DNA from: Chryseobacterium shigense
GTDB taxonomy: Bacteria; Bacteroidota; Bacteroidia; Flavobacteriales; Weeksellaceae
Length of the DNA stretch: 64,000 bases
Reading direction: 5' to 3'
Assembly: GCF_900156575.1 (NCBI RefSeq)
Contig: NZ_FTNY01000002.1
Coordinates: forward strand, 806,001 to 870,000
The notes beneath the pieces were generated by a model, which was given only the letters and a program-made list of their open reading frames with translations, ran no database searches and was not told the DNA's origin. The position numbers and the translations under genes were made by a program. This document shows, in pieces, positions 33,320 through 42,247 of this stretch. Every line of letters starts with the position of its first letter. The stretch's first letter is position 1.

Positions 33320-35014
33320 ATGTGTGGAATAGTATGTTTGTTTGACGCCAAACAAAAGACCGAAATATTAAGACCTCAGGTTTTAGAAATGTCAAAAAAA
33401 ATCCGTCACCGAGGCCCGGACTGGAGCGGTGTATTTCAGGATGACAAAGTCGTGTTCTCTCACGAGAGACTGGCAATTGTAGATCCTACTTCAGGAAAAC
33501 AGCCTTTATTTACCAAAGACGAAAAAGTAGTTTTGGCGGTAAATGGAGAAATTTATAACCATAGAGAATTAAAAGAAGAGTTTCCCGATTTTGAATTTCA
33601 GACTCAGTCGGATTGTGAAGTGATTCTGGCCCTGTATAGAAAATATGGCAAAGACTTTCTTGAAAAGCTTAACGGAATTTTCGCATTTGCTCTTTACGAT
33701 ATAGAAAAAGGAATCTATCTGATCGCCCGTGACCATATGGGTATCTGCCCTCTTTATCAGGGATGGGATAAAAACGGAAACTTCTATGTGGCTTCTGAAT
33801 TAAAGGCACTGGAGGGAATTTGTAAAACCATTGAAACCTTCCTTCCGGGACATCTTTTATACAGCCCTGACGGTTCTGAGCTTCAGCAGTGGTATCAAAG
33901 AGACTGGGAAAGTTTCGACAACGTAAAAGATAATGAAACCAATATTTCTAAAATAAGAAAAGGCCTTGAAGACGCAGTTCACAGACAGCTGATGAGCGAC
34001 GTTCCTTATGGCGTTCTTCTTTCCGGAGGGTTGGATTCATCTGTAATTTCAGCGGTTACGGCAAAATTTGCAAGACAAAGAGTGGAAAGTGGAGATACCC
34101 AGGAAGCCTGGTATCCGAGACTTCACAGTTTTGCTGTAGGACTGGTAGGATCTCCTGACCTGGCAGCAGCGAGAAAAGCAGCTGACCATATCGGATCTGT
34201 ACACCATGAAGTAAATTTCACCGTTCAGGAGGGACTGGATGCAGTGCGTGACGTGATCTATCACCTGGAAACTTACGATGTAACCACCATTAGAGCTTCT
34301 ACCCCGATGTATCTTTTGGCAAGAGTCATCAAATCTATGGGCATCAAAATGGTGCTTTCAGGAGAAGGTTCAGACGAACTGTTCGGAGGATACTTATATT
34401 TCCACAAAGCTCCTAATGCGAAAGAATTCCATGATGAGACGGTAAGAAAACTAGGTAAGCTTCATTTATATGATTGCTTAAGAGCCAACAAAGCATTGAT
34501 GAGCTGGGGAATTGAAGGAAGGGTTCCTTTCCTTGATAAAGAATTCATGGACATTGCCATGAACGTTAATCCAAAGGACAAAATGATCAACGTTGCAGAA
34601 GGAAAAATTGAAAAATGGGTCTTAAGAAAAGCGTTTGAAGATGTTCTTCCGGAATCTATTGTCTGGAGACAGAAGGAACAGTTTTCAGATGGTGTGGGAT
34701 ATTCATGGATCGATACCTTAAAAGAGGTTGCCGAAAAAGAAGTCACTGATGAAATGATGACCAATGCAAGATTCAGATTCCCGCTGAATACCCCTCAGAA
34801 TAAAGAAGAATACCGTTACAGAACTATTTTCGAAACCCATTTCCCAAGTGAAACGGCCGCCGCAACAGTGCCTTCAGTACCTTCAGTAGCGTGCTCCACC
34901 CCTATCGCTCTGGAATGGGATGAAGCTTTCAAAAAAATGAATGATCCAAGCGGAAGAGCAGTGAAAGTGCATGACACCAGTTATGAATCATCAGATTCGG
35001 GATTAGTGTTGTAG
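33320..35014 (+). CDS. asnB: asparagine synthase B (glutamine-hydrolysing)
   Basis: This enzyme makes asparagine from aspartate, ATP and glutamine (EC 6.3.5.4). The start ATG 33320 gives MCGIVCLF, leaving Cys2 as the N-terminal nucleophile of the glutaminase domain (residues ~2-190), with RGPDWSGVF and NGEIYNHREL. The synthetase domain has the PP-loop LLSGGLDSSV (near residue 235) and SGEGSDELFGGY. GRVPFLDKEFMDIA and WRQKEQFSDGVGYSW are AsnB landmarks. Total length 564 residues is standard. The frame could be read from 33299, but that would bury the catalytic Cys and overlap the promoter. Confidence 0.95.
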   Translation: MCGIVCLFDAKQKTEILRPQVLEMSKKIRHRGPDWSGVFQDDKVVFSHERLAIVDPTSGKQPLFTKDEKVVLAVNGEIYNHRELKEEFPDFEFQTQSDCEVILALYRKYGKDFLEKLNGIFAFALYDIEKGIYLIARDHMGICPLYQGWDKNGNFYVASELKALEGICKTIETFLPGHLLYSPDGSELQQWYQRDWESFDNVKDNETNISKIRKGLEDAVHRQLMSDVPYGVLLSGGLDSSVISAVTAKFARQRVESGDTQEAWYPRLHSFAVGLVGSPDLAAARKAADHIGSVHHEVNFTVQEGLDAVRDVIYHLETYDVTTIRASTPMYLLARVIKSMGIKMVLSGEGSDELFGGYLYFHKAPNAKEFHDETVRKLGKLHLYDCLRANKALMSWGIEGRVPFLDKEFMDIAMNVNPKDKMINVAEGKIEKWVLRKAFEDVLPESIVWRQKEQFSDGVGYSWIDTLKEVAEKEVTDEMMTNARFRFPLNTPQNKEEYRYRTIFETHFPSETAAATVPSVPSVACSTPIALEWDEAFKKMNDPSGRAVKVHDTSYESSDSGLVL

Positions 35015-35061
35015 TATTTGAAAGGTATCTTTTTTAGACATCGGTTTCAAATAGCAATTCG

Positions 35062-35104
35062 TCTAGCCTGATCTCTAACTTTCTGCATCTGACTTCTAAT
35101 GTCG
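35062..35104. repeat. weak 7-base periodic tract
   Basis: TCT begins at 35074, 35088 and 35095, with TTC and TCG at the intervening and next 7-base steps (35081, 35102). It resembles the arrays at 18858 and 29587, but is short and degenerate. It lies just past asnB. Confidence 0.45.
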
Positions 35105-35221
35105 AGCTTGGAATGTTAAAAATTTTATCAATCCTGTAGCAATACAGGATTTTCTTTTGAATAAACGTTAATAATATAATATAATTTAACTGACAATCAA
35201 AAATAATATCCAAGAAATAAT

Positions 35222-35229
35222 TATATTTG
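35222..35229 (+). promoter_or_regulatory. -7 promoter element for the secreted orphan
   Basis: TATATTTG matches TANNTTTG and lies 27 bases before the chosen start 35257. No clear -33 box is visible. It overlaps the longer in-frame ATG 35227, arguing for the downstream start. Confidence 0.5.
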
Positions 35230-35256
35230 GACAACGAAAATATCAATTATAAAAAA

Positions 35257-36069
35257 ATGAGAAGAAATCTTACTGTTTTATTTGCCTTACTATCCATCAG
35301 TTTTGCTTTTGGACAGGGAAAATATGGCAAATACTTAAATTCAAAAAAGCTTGCTTTATCTTATAAGACTGTAAAAGATCAGGATAAGGATGACTATTAT
35401 CAGCAGTTCTACTGGCTGGTAAAAGCAGAGCAGCTTAAAACGTATCCTCACCTTAAAGATGTAAAACCTATTGTTTTATATGAGTTCGTGAAAAAAGTAA
35501 ATCCTCAGAATCCTACCAAAAAATTAGATGAGAGAGGAAAAGAACTTAGAGCCACTGCTGAATTATCTTTAAATCAGTATTTTAAGAATAAGAAATTCGA
35601 AAACAATTCGGTTTTGATGTACAATCTCGAAACCTATGTAGATCCATCCAAAGGACAGTTCTATACGAAAGTAGATCCTGAAAAGATCAAAGAACTGGTT
35701 CCTAAAGAATTGTTTGCCTTCAACTCTTTAAACAGAAATTTGGGAGAAGAAAAAACATATTATTTATGGATCAACAAGAAAAAAGATGACTTAAACATCA
35801 TAGACATCATTCCTAACGAAAAAGAAGACAAAGACTTTTACGTAAGATTAAAACAATACCTTCCAGGCTATAAATTCTCAAAATATGTCCCTACTGTGAA
35901 AAAAGGGAACAAATCAGACAAAACGGATATCGATTATTATTACATCATGCCGTTCGAACAGAACACTGATAACATCGAGTATAAAACAAAAGATTTCAAA
36001 ACGTTCATCTTAAGCCAGTACAGAAAAGCCGGCAACGAATGGAAAGGAGTAGAAAAACCTAGAAAATAA
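35257..36069 (+). CDS. unknown exported protein
   Basis: The 270-residue protein has a clear signal peptide MRRNLTVLFALLSISFAFGQ. The mature part is highly charged, with many Lys and Tyr residues and no Cys, and I do not recognise a domain. Segments such as KDQDKDDYYQQFYWLVKAEQ and FYVRLKQYLPGYKFSKYV suggest a mixed alpha/beta soluble periplasmic protein. The start was set by the promoter element at 35222-35229. It is monocistronic, with a strong terminator 5 bases after the stop. Confidence 0.65.
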   Translation: MRRNLTVLFALLSISFAFGQGKYGKYLNSKKLALSYKTVKDQDKDDYYQQFYWLVKAEQLKTYPHLKDVKPIVLYEFVKKVNPQNPTKKLDERGKELRATAELSLNQYFKNKKFENNSVLMYNLETYVDPSKGQFYTKVDPEKIKELVPKELFAFNSLNRNLGEEKTYYLWINKKKDDLNIIDIIPNEKEDKDFYVRLKQYLPGYKFSKYVPTVKKGNKSDKTDIDYYYIMPFEQNTDNIEYKTKDFKTFILSQYRKAGNEWKGVEKPRK

Positions 36070-36073
36070 ATTG

Positions 36074-36108
36074 AAAAGTCCTGTGAAAATTCACAGGACT
36101 TTTTTAAT
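36074..36108 (+). terminator. terminator of the secreted orphan
   Basis: A perfect 14-bp stem AAAAGTCCTGTGAA / TTCACAGGACTTTT (36074-36087, 36090-36103), followed by more T. Confidence 0.92.
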
Positions 36109-36208
36109 TTTATACTAAATTCTTCATCTAAGATTCAGACTGTTTAAAAACAGTAATTTCTTACCCATAAATAAATCTGGAAGTCTAACGATTTCCAGTC
36201 TACAACGA

Positions 36209-37612
36209 ATGACAGAAACAAGCCCGCAACCAACCTCTGTAAAAAAAATACTTCCATTAATTCTGGCCACGGCTATTTTTATGCAGATGCTGGATTCTAC
36301 GATTCTGAACACTTCCCTGCCCTCTATTGCCAGGGATCTTCATGAATCTCCACTCAATATGCAGAATGCCATTATCAGCTATGTTCTGACTCTGGCGGTT
36401 TTTATGCCTGCCAGCGGTTTTTTGGCAGACCGCTTTGGAACAAAAAAAGTATTTATTTTCTCTTTGATCCTTTTTAGCTTAGGTTCGCTCTTCTGTTCCA
36501 TGTCACAGAATCTTACCCACCTGGTAATTTCGAGGGTCATTCAGGGCGTCGGGGGAAGTTTGATGACCCCTGTAGGAAAACTGGCGTTGATTAAAACCTT
36601 TGACAAAAGTGAATTACTGAAAGCGATGAACTTCGCCATTATTCCGGCACTGATCGGGCCTGTACTTGGGCCGTTGGTTGGAGGCTATATGGTAGACTAC
36701 CTTTCATGGCACTGGATTTTCCTGATCAATATTCCGATTGGAGTTTTAGGCATTATCCTGGGACTGAAATATATGCCCGATTACAAATCCACGGATGTTG
36801 ATTTCGATTTAAAAGGATTTCTCATTTTTGCTGCTGCATCCCTTCTGTTGTCTATTTCACTGGAACTCTTCGGAGATATGCAGAATATAAGTCCCGTCCT
36901 TTTTGTATTTATTCTTGGCTTTTTATTTCTTTACTATTATTACAAACATGCAAGAAGAGGAGGAAATCCGATTTTCCCTTTAGACCTTTTTCAGGTAAGA
37001 ACTTTCCGCGTGGGCATTGTAGGAAACCTGGCCACAAGACTCGGAATCAGTTCTGTTCCTTTATTGCTTCCGCTAATGATTCAGATTGCCTATAAACAGT
37101 CGGCCGTAACTTCAGGATGGATCATTGCTCCGATGGCTCTGACTGCCATATTCGGGAAATCGTCCGTCATTAAAATTTTAGATAAATATGGCTACCGGCA
37201 GACATTAATGGTGAATACCTTCATCATCGGAACCCTGATCTGTCTTCTCGCCATTCCGGATATCTATACTTCTTTATACTGGTTTGTGCCCATCATTGCC
37301 ATACTTGGGTTCTTCAACTCAATCCAGTTTACTTCCATGAATACCATTTCCATTGCGGATTTAAGAAACTTCCAGACCAGCAGCGGAAATTCACTGATAT
37401 CCGTTAATCAGCAGCTGGCTATCGGATTTGGAATTGCTTTCGGGCTTATTGTTTTAAAATTATTTGAAAATTCAGATTTTATTGAAGGCGAAATTCACAA
37501 TGCTTTTCGTTACACTTTTCTTACCGTGGGAATATTAACTATTATTTCAGGTTTTGTTTTCAGAAGGCTTCATATTTCAGATGGGAAGAATATGCAATCT
37601 AAGGAAGATTAA
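36209..37612 (+). CDS. MFS transporter, DHA2 (EmrB/QacA) type
   Basis: The 467-residue inner-membrane protein has multiple hydrophobic helices. It carries the DHA2 markers LDSTILNTSLPSIARDL in helix 1, GFLADRFGTKKVF (motif A), SRVIQGVGGSLMTP (motif C region) and GPVLGPLVGGYMVDYLSWHWIF. Such transporters export drugs, dyes or metabolites using the proton gradient. No adjacent membrane-fusion or outer-membrane partner or regulator gene is present, so the substrate is unknown. Confidence 0.9.
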   Translation: MTETSPQPTSVKKILPLILATAIFMQMLDSTILNTSLPSIARDLHESPLNMQNAIISYVLTLAVFMPASGFLADRFGTKKVFIFSLILFSLGSLFCSMSQNLTHLVISRVIQGVGGSLMTPVGKLALIKTFDKSELLKAMNFAIIPALIGPVLGPLVGGYMVDYLSWHWIFLINIPIGVLGIILGLKYMPDYKSTDVDFDLKGFLIFAAASLLLSISLELFGDMQNISPVLFVFILGFLFLYYYYKHARRGGNPIFPLDLFQVRTFRVGIVGNLATRLGISSVPLLLPLMIQIAYKQSAVTSGWIIAPMALTAIFGKSSVIKILDKYGYRQTLMVNTFIIGTLICLLAIPDIYTSLYWFVPIIAILGFFNSIQFTSMNTISIADLRNFQTSSGNSLISVNQQLAIGFGIAFGLIVLKLFENSDFIEGEIHNAFRYTFLTVGILTIISGFVFRRLHISDGKNMQSKED

Positions 37613-37716
37613 TTCCCAGTTGTATTCCTTCTATTTCTCCTTTTACCGAACTTAACACAGATCAATGTACCTGATTTCTTGCTGCCGTATTTTTGTTATA
37701 TAAAATTCACAATAGT

Positions 37717-38592
37717 ATGACAGCGAAAAGAGTAGAAATCGTAGTATCTCCAAAACCGGCCCATTTTGTAGGGGATGGTTTTAGGGTTCATAATTTTATA
37801 CCAGGGGTACAGGGATTGGACATGAAAAGAATGGACCCGTTCATTATGCTTGATTATAATTCAAAATTCCACTTCAACGGTTCTGAAACACCAAGAGGTG
37901 TAGGCGTCCATCCTCACAGAGGCTTTGAAACCGTAACGATAGCTTATCAGGGTAAAGTAGAACATCATGACAGCGCCGGAGGAGGCGGAGTTATTGGCGA
38001 AGGAGACGTACAGTGGATGACTGCAGCAAAAGGAGTGCTTCACAAAGAATACCACGAAACCGAATGGTCTAAAAAAGGCGGAATTTTTCAGATGGTCCAG
38101 CTGTGGGTCAATCTGCCTGCTAAAGATAAAATGAGCTGTCCGAAATACCAGGCTATAGAAAATTCGTCTATGGAACGTGTTGATTTGGGCGAAAACGGTG
38201 TTGTAGAAGTTATTGCAGGAGAATACAACGGACACCATGGTCCGGCAGATACTTTCACACCTTTGAATATGATGAATGCTAAGTTGAAAGCAGGAGGCAA
38301 AGCTGAGTTTAGCTTTCCGGCCCGTTTTAATACGGCTGCATTGGTGATTGAAGGAAGTATTACGGTGAATGGAGAGGAAAAAGCACCAGCAGATCACCTT
38401 GTCTTATTTAAAAATGAGGGCGATACGTTCAGTATTGAAGCTCTTGAAGACTCTATAGTATTGATCATCAGCGGAGAACCAATCAATGAACCGATTTATC
38501 CTCACGGACCTTTCGTCATGAATTCGAGAGAAGAAATTATGCAGGCTTTTGAAGATTTTAATACCGGAAAGTTCGGTTACCTGGAAGATTAG
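37717..38592 (+). CDS. pirin family protein (first copy)
   Basis: The 291-residue bicupin has the pirin N-terminal metal motif: PHRGFETVTIAYQGKVEHHD includes three His and Glu ligands, then GEGDVQWMTAAKGVLHKE. Pirins bind a metal ion; some members dioxygenate quercetin and others act as redox sensors. The start at ATG 37717 fits a TATTTTTG -7 box at 37688-37695, which excludes the in-frame ATG at 37693. It is the first of two pirins in a stress/redox gene run to 42133. The copies differ markedly in sequence. Confidence 0.9.
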   Translation: MTAKRVEIVVSPKPAHFVGDGFRVHNFIPGVQGLDMKRMDPFIMLDYNSKFHFNGSETPRGVGVHPHRGFETVTIAYQGKVEHHDSAGGGGVIGEGDVQWMTAAKGVLHKEYHETEWSKKGGIFQMVQLWVNLPAKDKMSCPKYQAIENSSMERVDLGENGVVEVIAGEYNGHHGPADTFTPLNMMNAKLKAGGKAEFSFPARFNTAALVIEGSITVNGEEKAPADHLVLFKNEGDTFSIEALEDSIVLIISGEPINEPIYPHGPFVMNSREEIMQAFEDFNTGKFGYLED

Positions 38593-38710
38593 CAGAATTA
38601 AATTTATCTTAATCTTACATTCTTCCTTTTTTATTAACTTTATCTAATAGTGTTTTGTGAAACGCACAGATGAAAACAATTGATTCTATTGAAATTTTAA
38701 GGCTGAAGTT

Positions 38711-38743
38711 AAACCTTATAGGTTTTAAAAGCCTATAAGGTTT
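38711..38743. repeat. 33-base hairpin repeat
   Basis: AAACCTTATAGG (38711-38722) and CCTATAAGGTTT (38732-38743) form a perfect 12-bp stem with a 9-base loop. It may be a dispersed palindromic element of flavobacterial spacers; it could also terminate the pirin transcript, although it lacks a T run. Confidence 0.65.
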
Positions 38744-38826
38744 GGCTAAATGCTTTAAAAAAAAGTAAATATTTAAGATTCAATTCATCTTTACGATTTG
38801 CTGACATTTTTATCCTCTAAAAATTT

Positions 38827-39138
38827 ATGAAACCAGAATTTGAAAATATACCTCTTGTAAAAGCAGCAACAAGATTTGAAATAGAAATCAACGGACATTT
38901 TGCATTGATCGATTACCGCGAAATGGGTGACCAGATCGCATTGGTACACACCGAAGCCGAGCCTGAACTCGCTGGAACCGGGGCTGCGATCGCTGTTGTA
39001 GAAAAAACATTAACCTATATTGAAGAAAACGGAAAAAAACTCCTTCCCTTCTGCCCTTATGTTTTTGCCTATATCAAGAAACATCCGGAGTGGAAACGTA
39101 TTGTTGATGAAAAATTTGAAGGATACGACAAACTATAG
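38827..39138 (+). CDS. small GNAT-like N-acetyltransferase
   Basis: A 103-residue protein of the compact YidJ/YjdJ-type GNAT family. It has the short core FALIDYREMGDQIALVHTEAEPELAGTGAAIAVVEKTL (quoted in parts: ALVHTEAEPELAGTGAA), where the pyrophosphate loop is reduced. It ends in LLPFCPYVFAYIKKHPEW, with the CPYV motif typical of the family. The acetyl-acceptor is unknown. It lies between the two pirin genes and is related in type to the gene at 41846-42133. Confidence 0.88.
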   Translation: MKPEFENIPLVKAATRFEIEINGHFALIDYREMGDQIALVHTEAEPELAGTGAAIAVVEKTLTYIEENGKKLLPFCPYVFAYIKKHPEWKRIVDEKFEGYDKL

Positions 39139-39195
39139 CCCTTCAACAATGTATTTCATCCATTTATAAACAGAATTCAAAAACACTACTTTATT

Positions 39196-40095
39196 ATGTC
39201 AAATATCGGACTTATCATAGAAGAAAAAGCAGCAGATATAGGAAATTTCCTGGTGGGAAGACTTCTTCCTTTCCGTGAAAAAAGAGCGGTCGGACCTTTC
39301 GTTTTCATTGATCATATGGGACCGTCAGAATTGAAAGATTACCAGAATCTTGATGTTCCGCCACATCCGCATATCGGATTATCTACCTTAACTTACCTTT
39401 TAGAAGGATCTATTTTTCACAGAGACAGCATTGGAAGTGCGGTTGAAATAAAACCGGGAGCGGTGAACTGGATGACTGCCGGAAAAGGCGTGGTGCATTC
39501 GGAGAGGACTCCTGAATATTTGAGACACAGTGACAAAAGACTTCACGGATTTCAAATCTGGGTAGGCCTTCCAAAACATCTGGAACAGACAGAACCTACT
39601 TTCCATCATATTGAAGCCGATGAAATTCCGGTATGGGAAGAAGATGGAATTCAGTATAAACTGATTGCCGGTGAAGCATTCGGAAGAAAATCTGCGGTTC
39701 CGGTTCATAGTAAATTATTTTTTATTGAGATCAAAACTAAAGAAGCGAAGAAAATAAGCATCGGAAAGGATCTGTACGGCGAAGCGGCCATGTATGTACT
39801 TGACGGAACGGTTTCCACGGATGGAAATTCTTACGGATCTAAGCAGCTGATGATTGCCAAAGATACTAAGCTTTGCGAATTCGAAATGAGCGAAAACGGC
39901 ACGGTTTATCTTTTTGGTGGCGAACCTTTTGATGAAGAACGTTTTATATTCTGGAACTTTGTGAATTCGGATAAAGAAATGATCGACCAGGCGAAAGTAA
40001 ACTGGAATGATCAGAATCATGAAGCATTCCCTCTGGTTCCGGGTGACGAAAACGAATACGTTCCTCTTCCCAAGTCGATTTTAAATAGAAAATAA
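39196..40095 (+). CDS. pirin family protein (second copy)
   Basis: The 299-residue bicupin carries FVFIDHMGPSELKDY and the metal site PHPHIGLSTLTYLLEGSIFH, then GAVNWMTAGKGVVHSERTPE. The C-terminal cupin has FGGEPFDEERFIFWNFVNS, the usual pirin C-terminal signature. Likely a cytosolic metal-binding redox protein. It starts a tight operon with the FMN reductase (23 bases), TMEM175 channel, YjdI, OsmC and GNAT genes. The context suggests a response to oxidative or electrophile stress. Confidence 0.92.
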   Translation: MSNIGLIIEEKAADIGNFLVGRLLPFREKRAVGPFVFIDHMGPSELKDYQNLDVPPHPHIGLSTLTYLLEGSIFHRDSIGSAVEIKPGAVNWMTAGKGVVHSERTPEYLRHSDKRLHGFQIWVGLPKHLEQTEPTFHHIEADEIPVWEEDGIQYKLIAGEAFGRKSAVPVHSKLFFIEIKTKEAKKISIGKDLYGEAAMYVLDGTVSTDGNSYGSKQLMIAKDTKLCEFEMSENGTVYLFGGEPFDEERFIFWNFVNSDKEMIDQAKVNWNDQNHEAFPLVPGDENEYVPLPKSILNRK

Positions 40096-40118
40096 CAATC
40101 CGTAAAGAACTACAAACC

Positions 40119-40658
40119 ATGAAAATATTAGCATTTGCAGGAAGTACATCTTCTACGTCCATCAACAGGGAACTGGTGAAATTTGTTCTGAAAGATTTTC
40201 ACGACGAAGACATCAATCTGATCGACCTTAATGATTTCACAATGCCCGTTTTCTCAGTAGATCTCGAAAAGAAGGGATTTCCTGATGAAGCTCATAATTT
40301 TTTAAAGAAAATTGAAGAATGTGATGTGATCATTTGTTCGCTCGCAGAACACAACAGATCGTACAGTGCAGCCTTTAAGAATGTCTTCGACTGGTCATCA
40401 AGGATTAATGTCAAAGTATTTCAGAATAAACCCATGCTTCTGATGAGTACGTCTCCGGGAGGTTATGGCGGAGGCAATGTGATGAATACGGCCAAGACAT
40501 TTTTCCCGCAATTTGCAGCCGATATCAAGGATACCTTCTCACTTCCCAAGTTTTATGAAAATTTTGACATGGAAAGTGGCGTTATTAATCCTGACCTGCT
40601 GAAAGAACTTAAGGAAAAAATAGAGAACTTTAAAAATACGGTCAAAACCAATGACTAA
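40119..40658 (+). CDS. NAD(P)H-dependent FMN reductase
   Basis: The 179-residue flavodoxin-like protein binds FMN through AGSTSSTSINRELV near the N-terminus, with SPGGYGGGNVMNTAKTFF (about 110-127) holding the isoalloxazine ring. Relatives reduce quinones, chromate or azo compounds, or supply reduced flavin. It overlaps the following TMEM175 gene by 8 bases and follows pirin 2 by 23 bases. A quinone-detoxifying role is an inference from context. Confidence 0.9.
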   Translation: MKILAFAGSTSSTSINRELVKFVLKDFHDEDINLIDLNDFTMPVFSVDLEKKGFPDEAHNFLKKIEECDVIICSLAEHNRSYSAAFKNVFDWSSRINVKVFQNKPMLLMSTSPGGYGGGNVMNTAKTFFPQFAADIKDTFSLPKFYENFDMESGVINPDLLKELKEKIENFKNTVKTND

Positions 40659-41229
40659 GGGAAGACTGGAGGCTTTCAGCGATGGCGTTTTAGCCATCAT
40701 CATTACCATCATGGTTCTTGAGCTGAAAGTTCCGGAAGGAAGCAGCTGGGCCAGTTTAAAGCCTATTATCCCGAGAGTTCTCGCTTATATTTTCAGTTTT
40801 ATTTATGTAGGTATCTACTGGAACAATCATCATCATCTGCTTCAGGCTGTCAAAAAGATCAACGGAAGTATTCTCTGGGCCAACCTTCATCTTTTGTTCT
40901 GGCTTTCGCTGATGCCGATCGCTACGGAATGGATCGGAACGACCCATTTTGCGAAAAATCCGGTAGCCGCTTACGGAATCTGCCTGATCATGTCTGCGGT
41001 AGCTTACACTATTTTAGAGAACCTGATCATCCGCTGTGAAGGTGACAATTCCAGGTTAAAAGAAGCCATCCATTCCAGGTTTAAAGAATATATCTCGATT
41101 ATATTTTATGTCCTGGGAATCGCGGTTTCATTTTTTTATCCCTATATTGCCATAGGTTTTTATTATATCGTGGCTCTGATATGGCTGATTCCGGACCGAA
41201 GAATCGAAAAATCATTAAAAGAAAATTGA
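40651..41229 (+). CDS. TMEM175-type potassium channel (DUF1211)
   Basis: A 192-residue membrane protein with six predicted helices. Its N-terminal RLEAFSDGVLAIIITIMVLE is the R-x3-FSD signature of bacterial TMEM175 channels, where Ile/Leu residues of helix 1 form the pore. The bacterial proteins are tetrameric, weakly potassium-selective channels. It overlaps the FMN reductase gene by 8 bases and is one base from yjdI. A role in stress-related ion balance is an inference. Confidence 0.9.
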   Translation: MTKGRLEAFSDGVLAIIITIMVLELKVPEGSSWASLKPIIPRVLAYIFSFIYVGIYWNNHHHLLQAVKKINGSILWANLHLLFWLSLMPIATEWIGTTHFAKNPVAAYGICLIMSAVAYTILENLIIRCEGDNSRLKEAIHSRFKEYISIIFYVLGIAVSFFYPYIAIGFYYIVALIWLIPDRRIEKSLKEN

Positions 41230-41230
41230 T

Positions 41231-41449
41231 ATGGAAACTCACGAATATCCCAACGGCAGTATCACTGTCATCTGGCAGCCTCAGAAGTGTATCCACTCGG
41301 CTGTTTGCGTAAAAATGCTTCCCAAAGTCTACCATCCTAAAGACAGACCCTGGATAAAAGCTGAAAATGCAAGTCCGGAAGAACTTAAAAACCAGATTGA
41401 CCAATGCCCTTCGGGCGCATTAAGTTATAAATTCAATACACAACAATAA
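41231..41449 (+). CDS. YjdI-type divergent [4Fe-4S] mono-cluster protein
   Basis: The 72-residue protein has Cys20 and Cys26 in PQKCIHSAVCVKMLP and Cys59 in QCPSGAL, the layout of the YjdI/Fer4_19 domain. NPKVYHPKDRPWI-like sequence (KVYHPKDRPWIK) is a family hallmark. It is a small cytosolic iron-sulfur protein of unknown role. Its stop shares a base with the OsmC start (TAATG). The YjdI and YjdJ-type genes are linked here, as in E. coli, with OsmC inserted between them. Confidence 0.92.
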   Translation: METHEYPNGSITVIWQPQKCIHSAVCVKMLPKVYHPKDRPWIKAENASPEELKNQIDQCPSGALSYKFNTQQ

Positions 41450-41844
41450 TGGCGGTAACCGTAAAAGCAAGTTTAGGAAAAACAAAATATTATACTGAGG
41501 TAACGGCCGGCGAAAACCAGATCATTACCGACGAACCGATAGATAAAGGAGGCCAGAATAAAGGTTTCAATCCTATGGAAATCCTGGCAACTTCTCTGGC
41601 AAGCTGTACTGCAGCCACTTTACGAATGTACATCGAAAGAAAGGAATGGGATGTGGAAAACATTCATGTGGAAGTAACGCTTGAAAATTACCCTTTGACC
41701 AAAAGAGCGGTATTCCAAAGAGAGATCACTTTTGAAGGTGTTCTGGATGATGAGCAGCTGAAAAGACTGCATACGATCGCAGATGCCTGTCCTGTACACA
41801 AAATATTAACTAACGATATAGAAATACTAACTAAATTCTCATAA
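41449..41844 (+). CDS. OsmC family peroxide-detoxifying protein
   Basis: A 131-residue OsmC/Ohr-fold protein. The two active Cys are in SLASCTAATLRMYIERK (peroxidatic) and DACPVHKIL (resolving). Family members reduce organic hydroperoxides using thiols. It starts within the yjdI stop and is followed one base later by a GNAT gene, so it is firmly within the operon. Whether it is a true peroxidase or a related thiol-handling protein is not decided by sequence. Confidence 0.92.
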   Translation: MAVTVKASLGKTKYYTEVTAGENQIITDEPIDKGGQNKGFNPMEILATSLASCTAATLRMYIERKEWDVENIHVEVTLENYPLTKRAVFQREITFEGVLDDEQLKRLHTIADACPVHKILTNDIEILTKFS

Positions 41845-41845
41845 T

Positions 41846-42133
41846 ATGATCGAAGTAAAACAAAACAACGACGAGAAACACGGAAGTTTTGAGGCATTCA
41901 TAGACGGAAAACGTGCAGGAGTAATGACTTATACCTGGGCCGGAGAAGAAAGATTCATCATTGACCATACGGAGGTGGAAGAAGCTTACAATGGAAAAGG
42001 TGTAGGCAAAGAAATGCTTCTGGGAGCGGTAGATTTTGCCAGGAAAAACAATAAAAAAATTATTCCTCTCTGTCCGTTTGCCAAAGCAAGTTTTCAGAAA
42101 AGTGAAGAGCTGCAGGATGTTTTAGTGAACTGA
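41846..42133 (+). CDS. small GNAT-like N-acetyltransferase (YjdJ type)
   Basis: The 95-residue protein has the family core MTYTWAGEERFIIDHTEVE, then GKGVGKEMLLGAVDFARKN as the acetyl-CoA loop, and ends in IIPLCPFAKASFQKSEE with the LCPF motif. It is the last gene of the six-gene pirin-to-GNAT operon, one base after OsmC, and is followed by a strong terminator. The acceptor is unknown. Confidence 0.92.
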   Translation: MIEVKQNNDEKHGSFEAFIDGKRAGVMTYTWAGEERFIIDHTEVEEAYNGKGVGKEMLLGAVDFARKNNKKIIPLCPFAKASFQKSEELQDVLVN

Positions 42134-42159
42134 TCCTGATTTTTGCTCACAAAATACAG

Positions 42160-42200
42160 GCCTTTCAGCGTTTAATCTCTGAAAGGCTTTTTCTTTTTTT
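42160..42200 (+). terminator. terminator of the redox operon
   Basis: GCCTTTCAG (42160-42168) pairs with CTGAAAGGC (42179-42187) and is followed by a long T tract. Confidence 0.92.
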
Positions 42201-42247
42201 TAACAGAACAGAAAAAAACTATATTTGCTAAAATTTAAAAATTCAGT

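Noticed and set aside
37861..38397. 178-codon minus-strand frame opposite the first pirin
   Set aside because: The pirin metal-site motifs on the plus strand are decisive; the opposite frame is Cys/Phe/His-rich noise.
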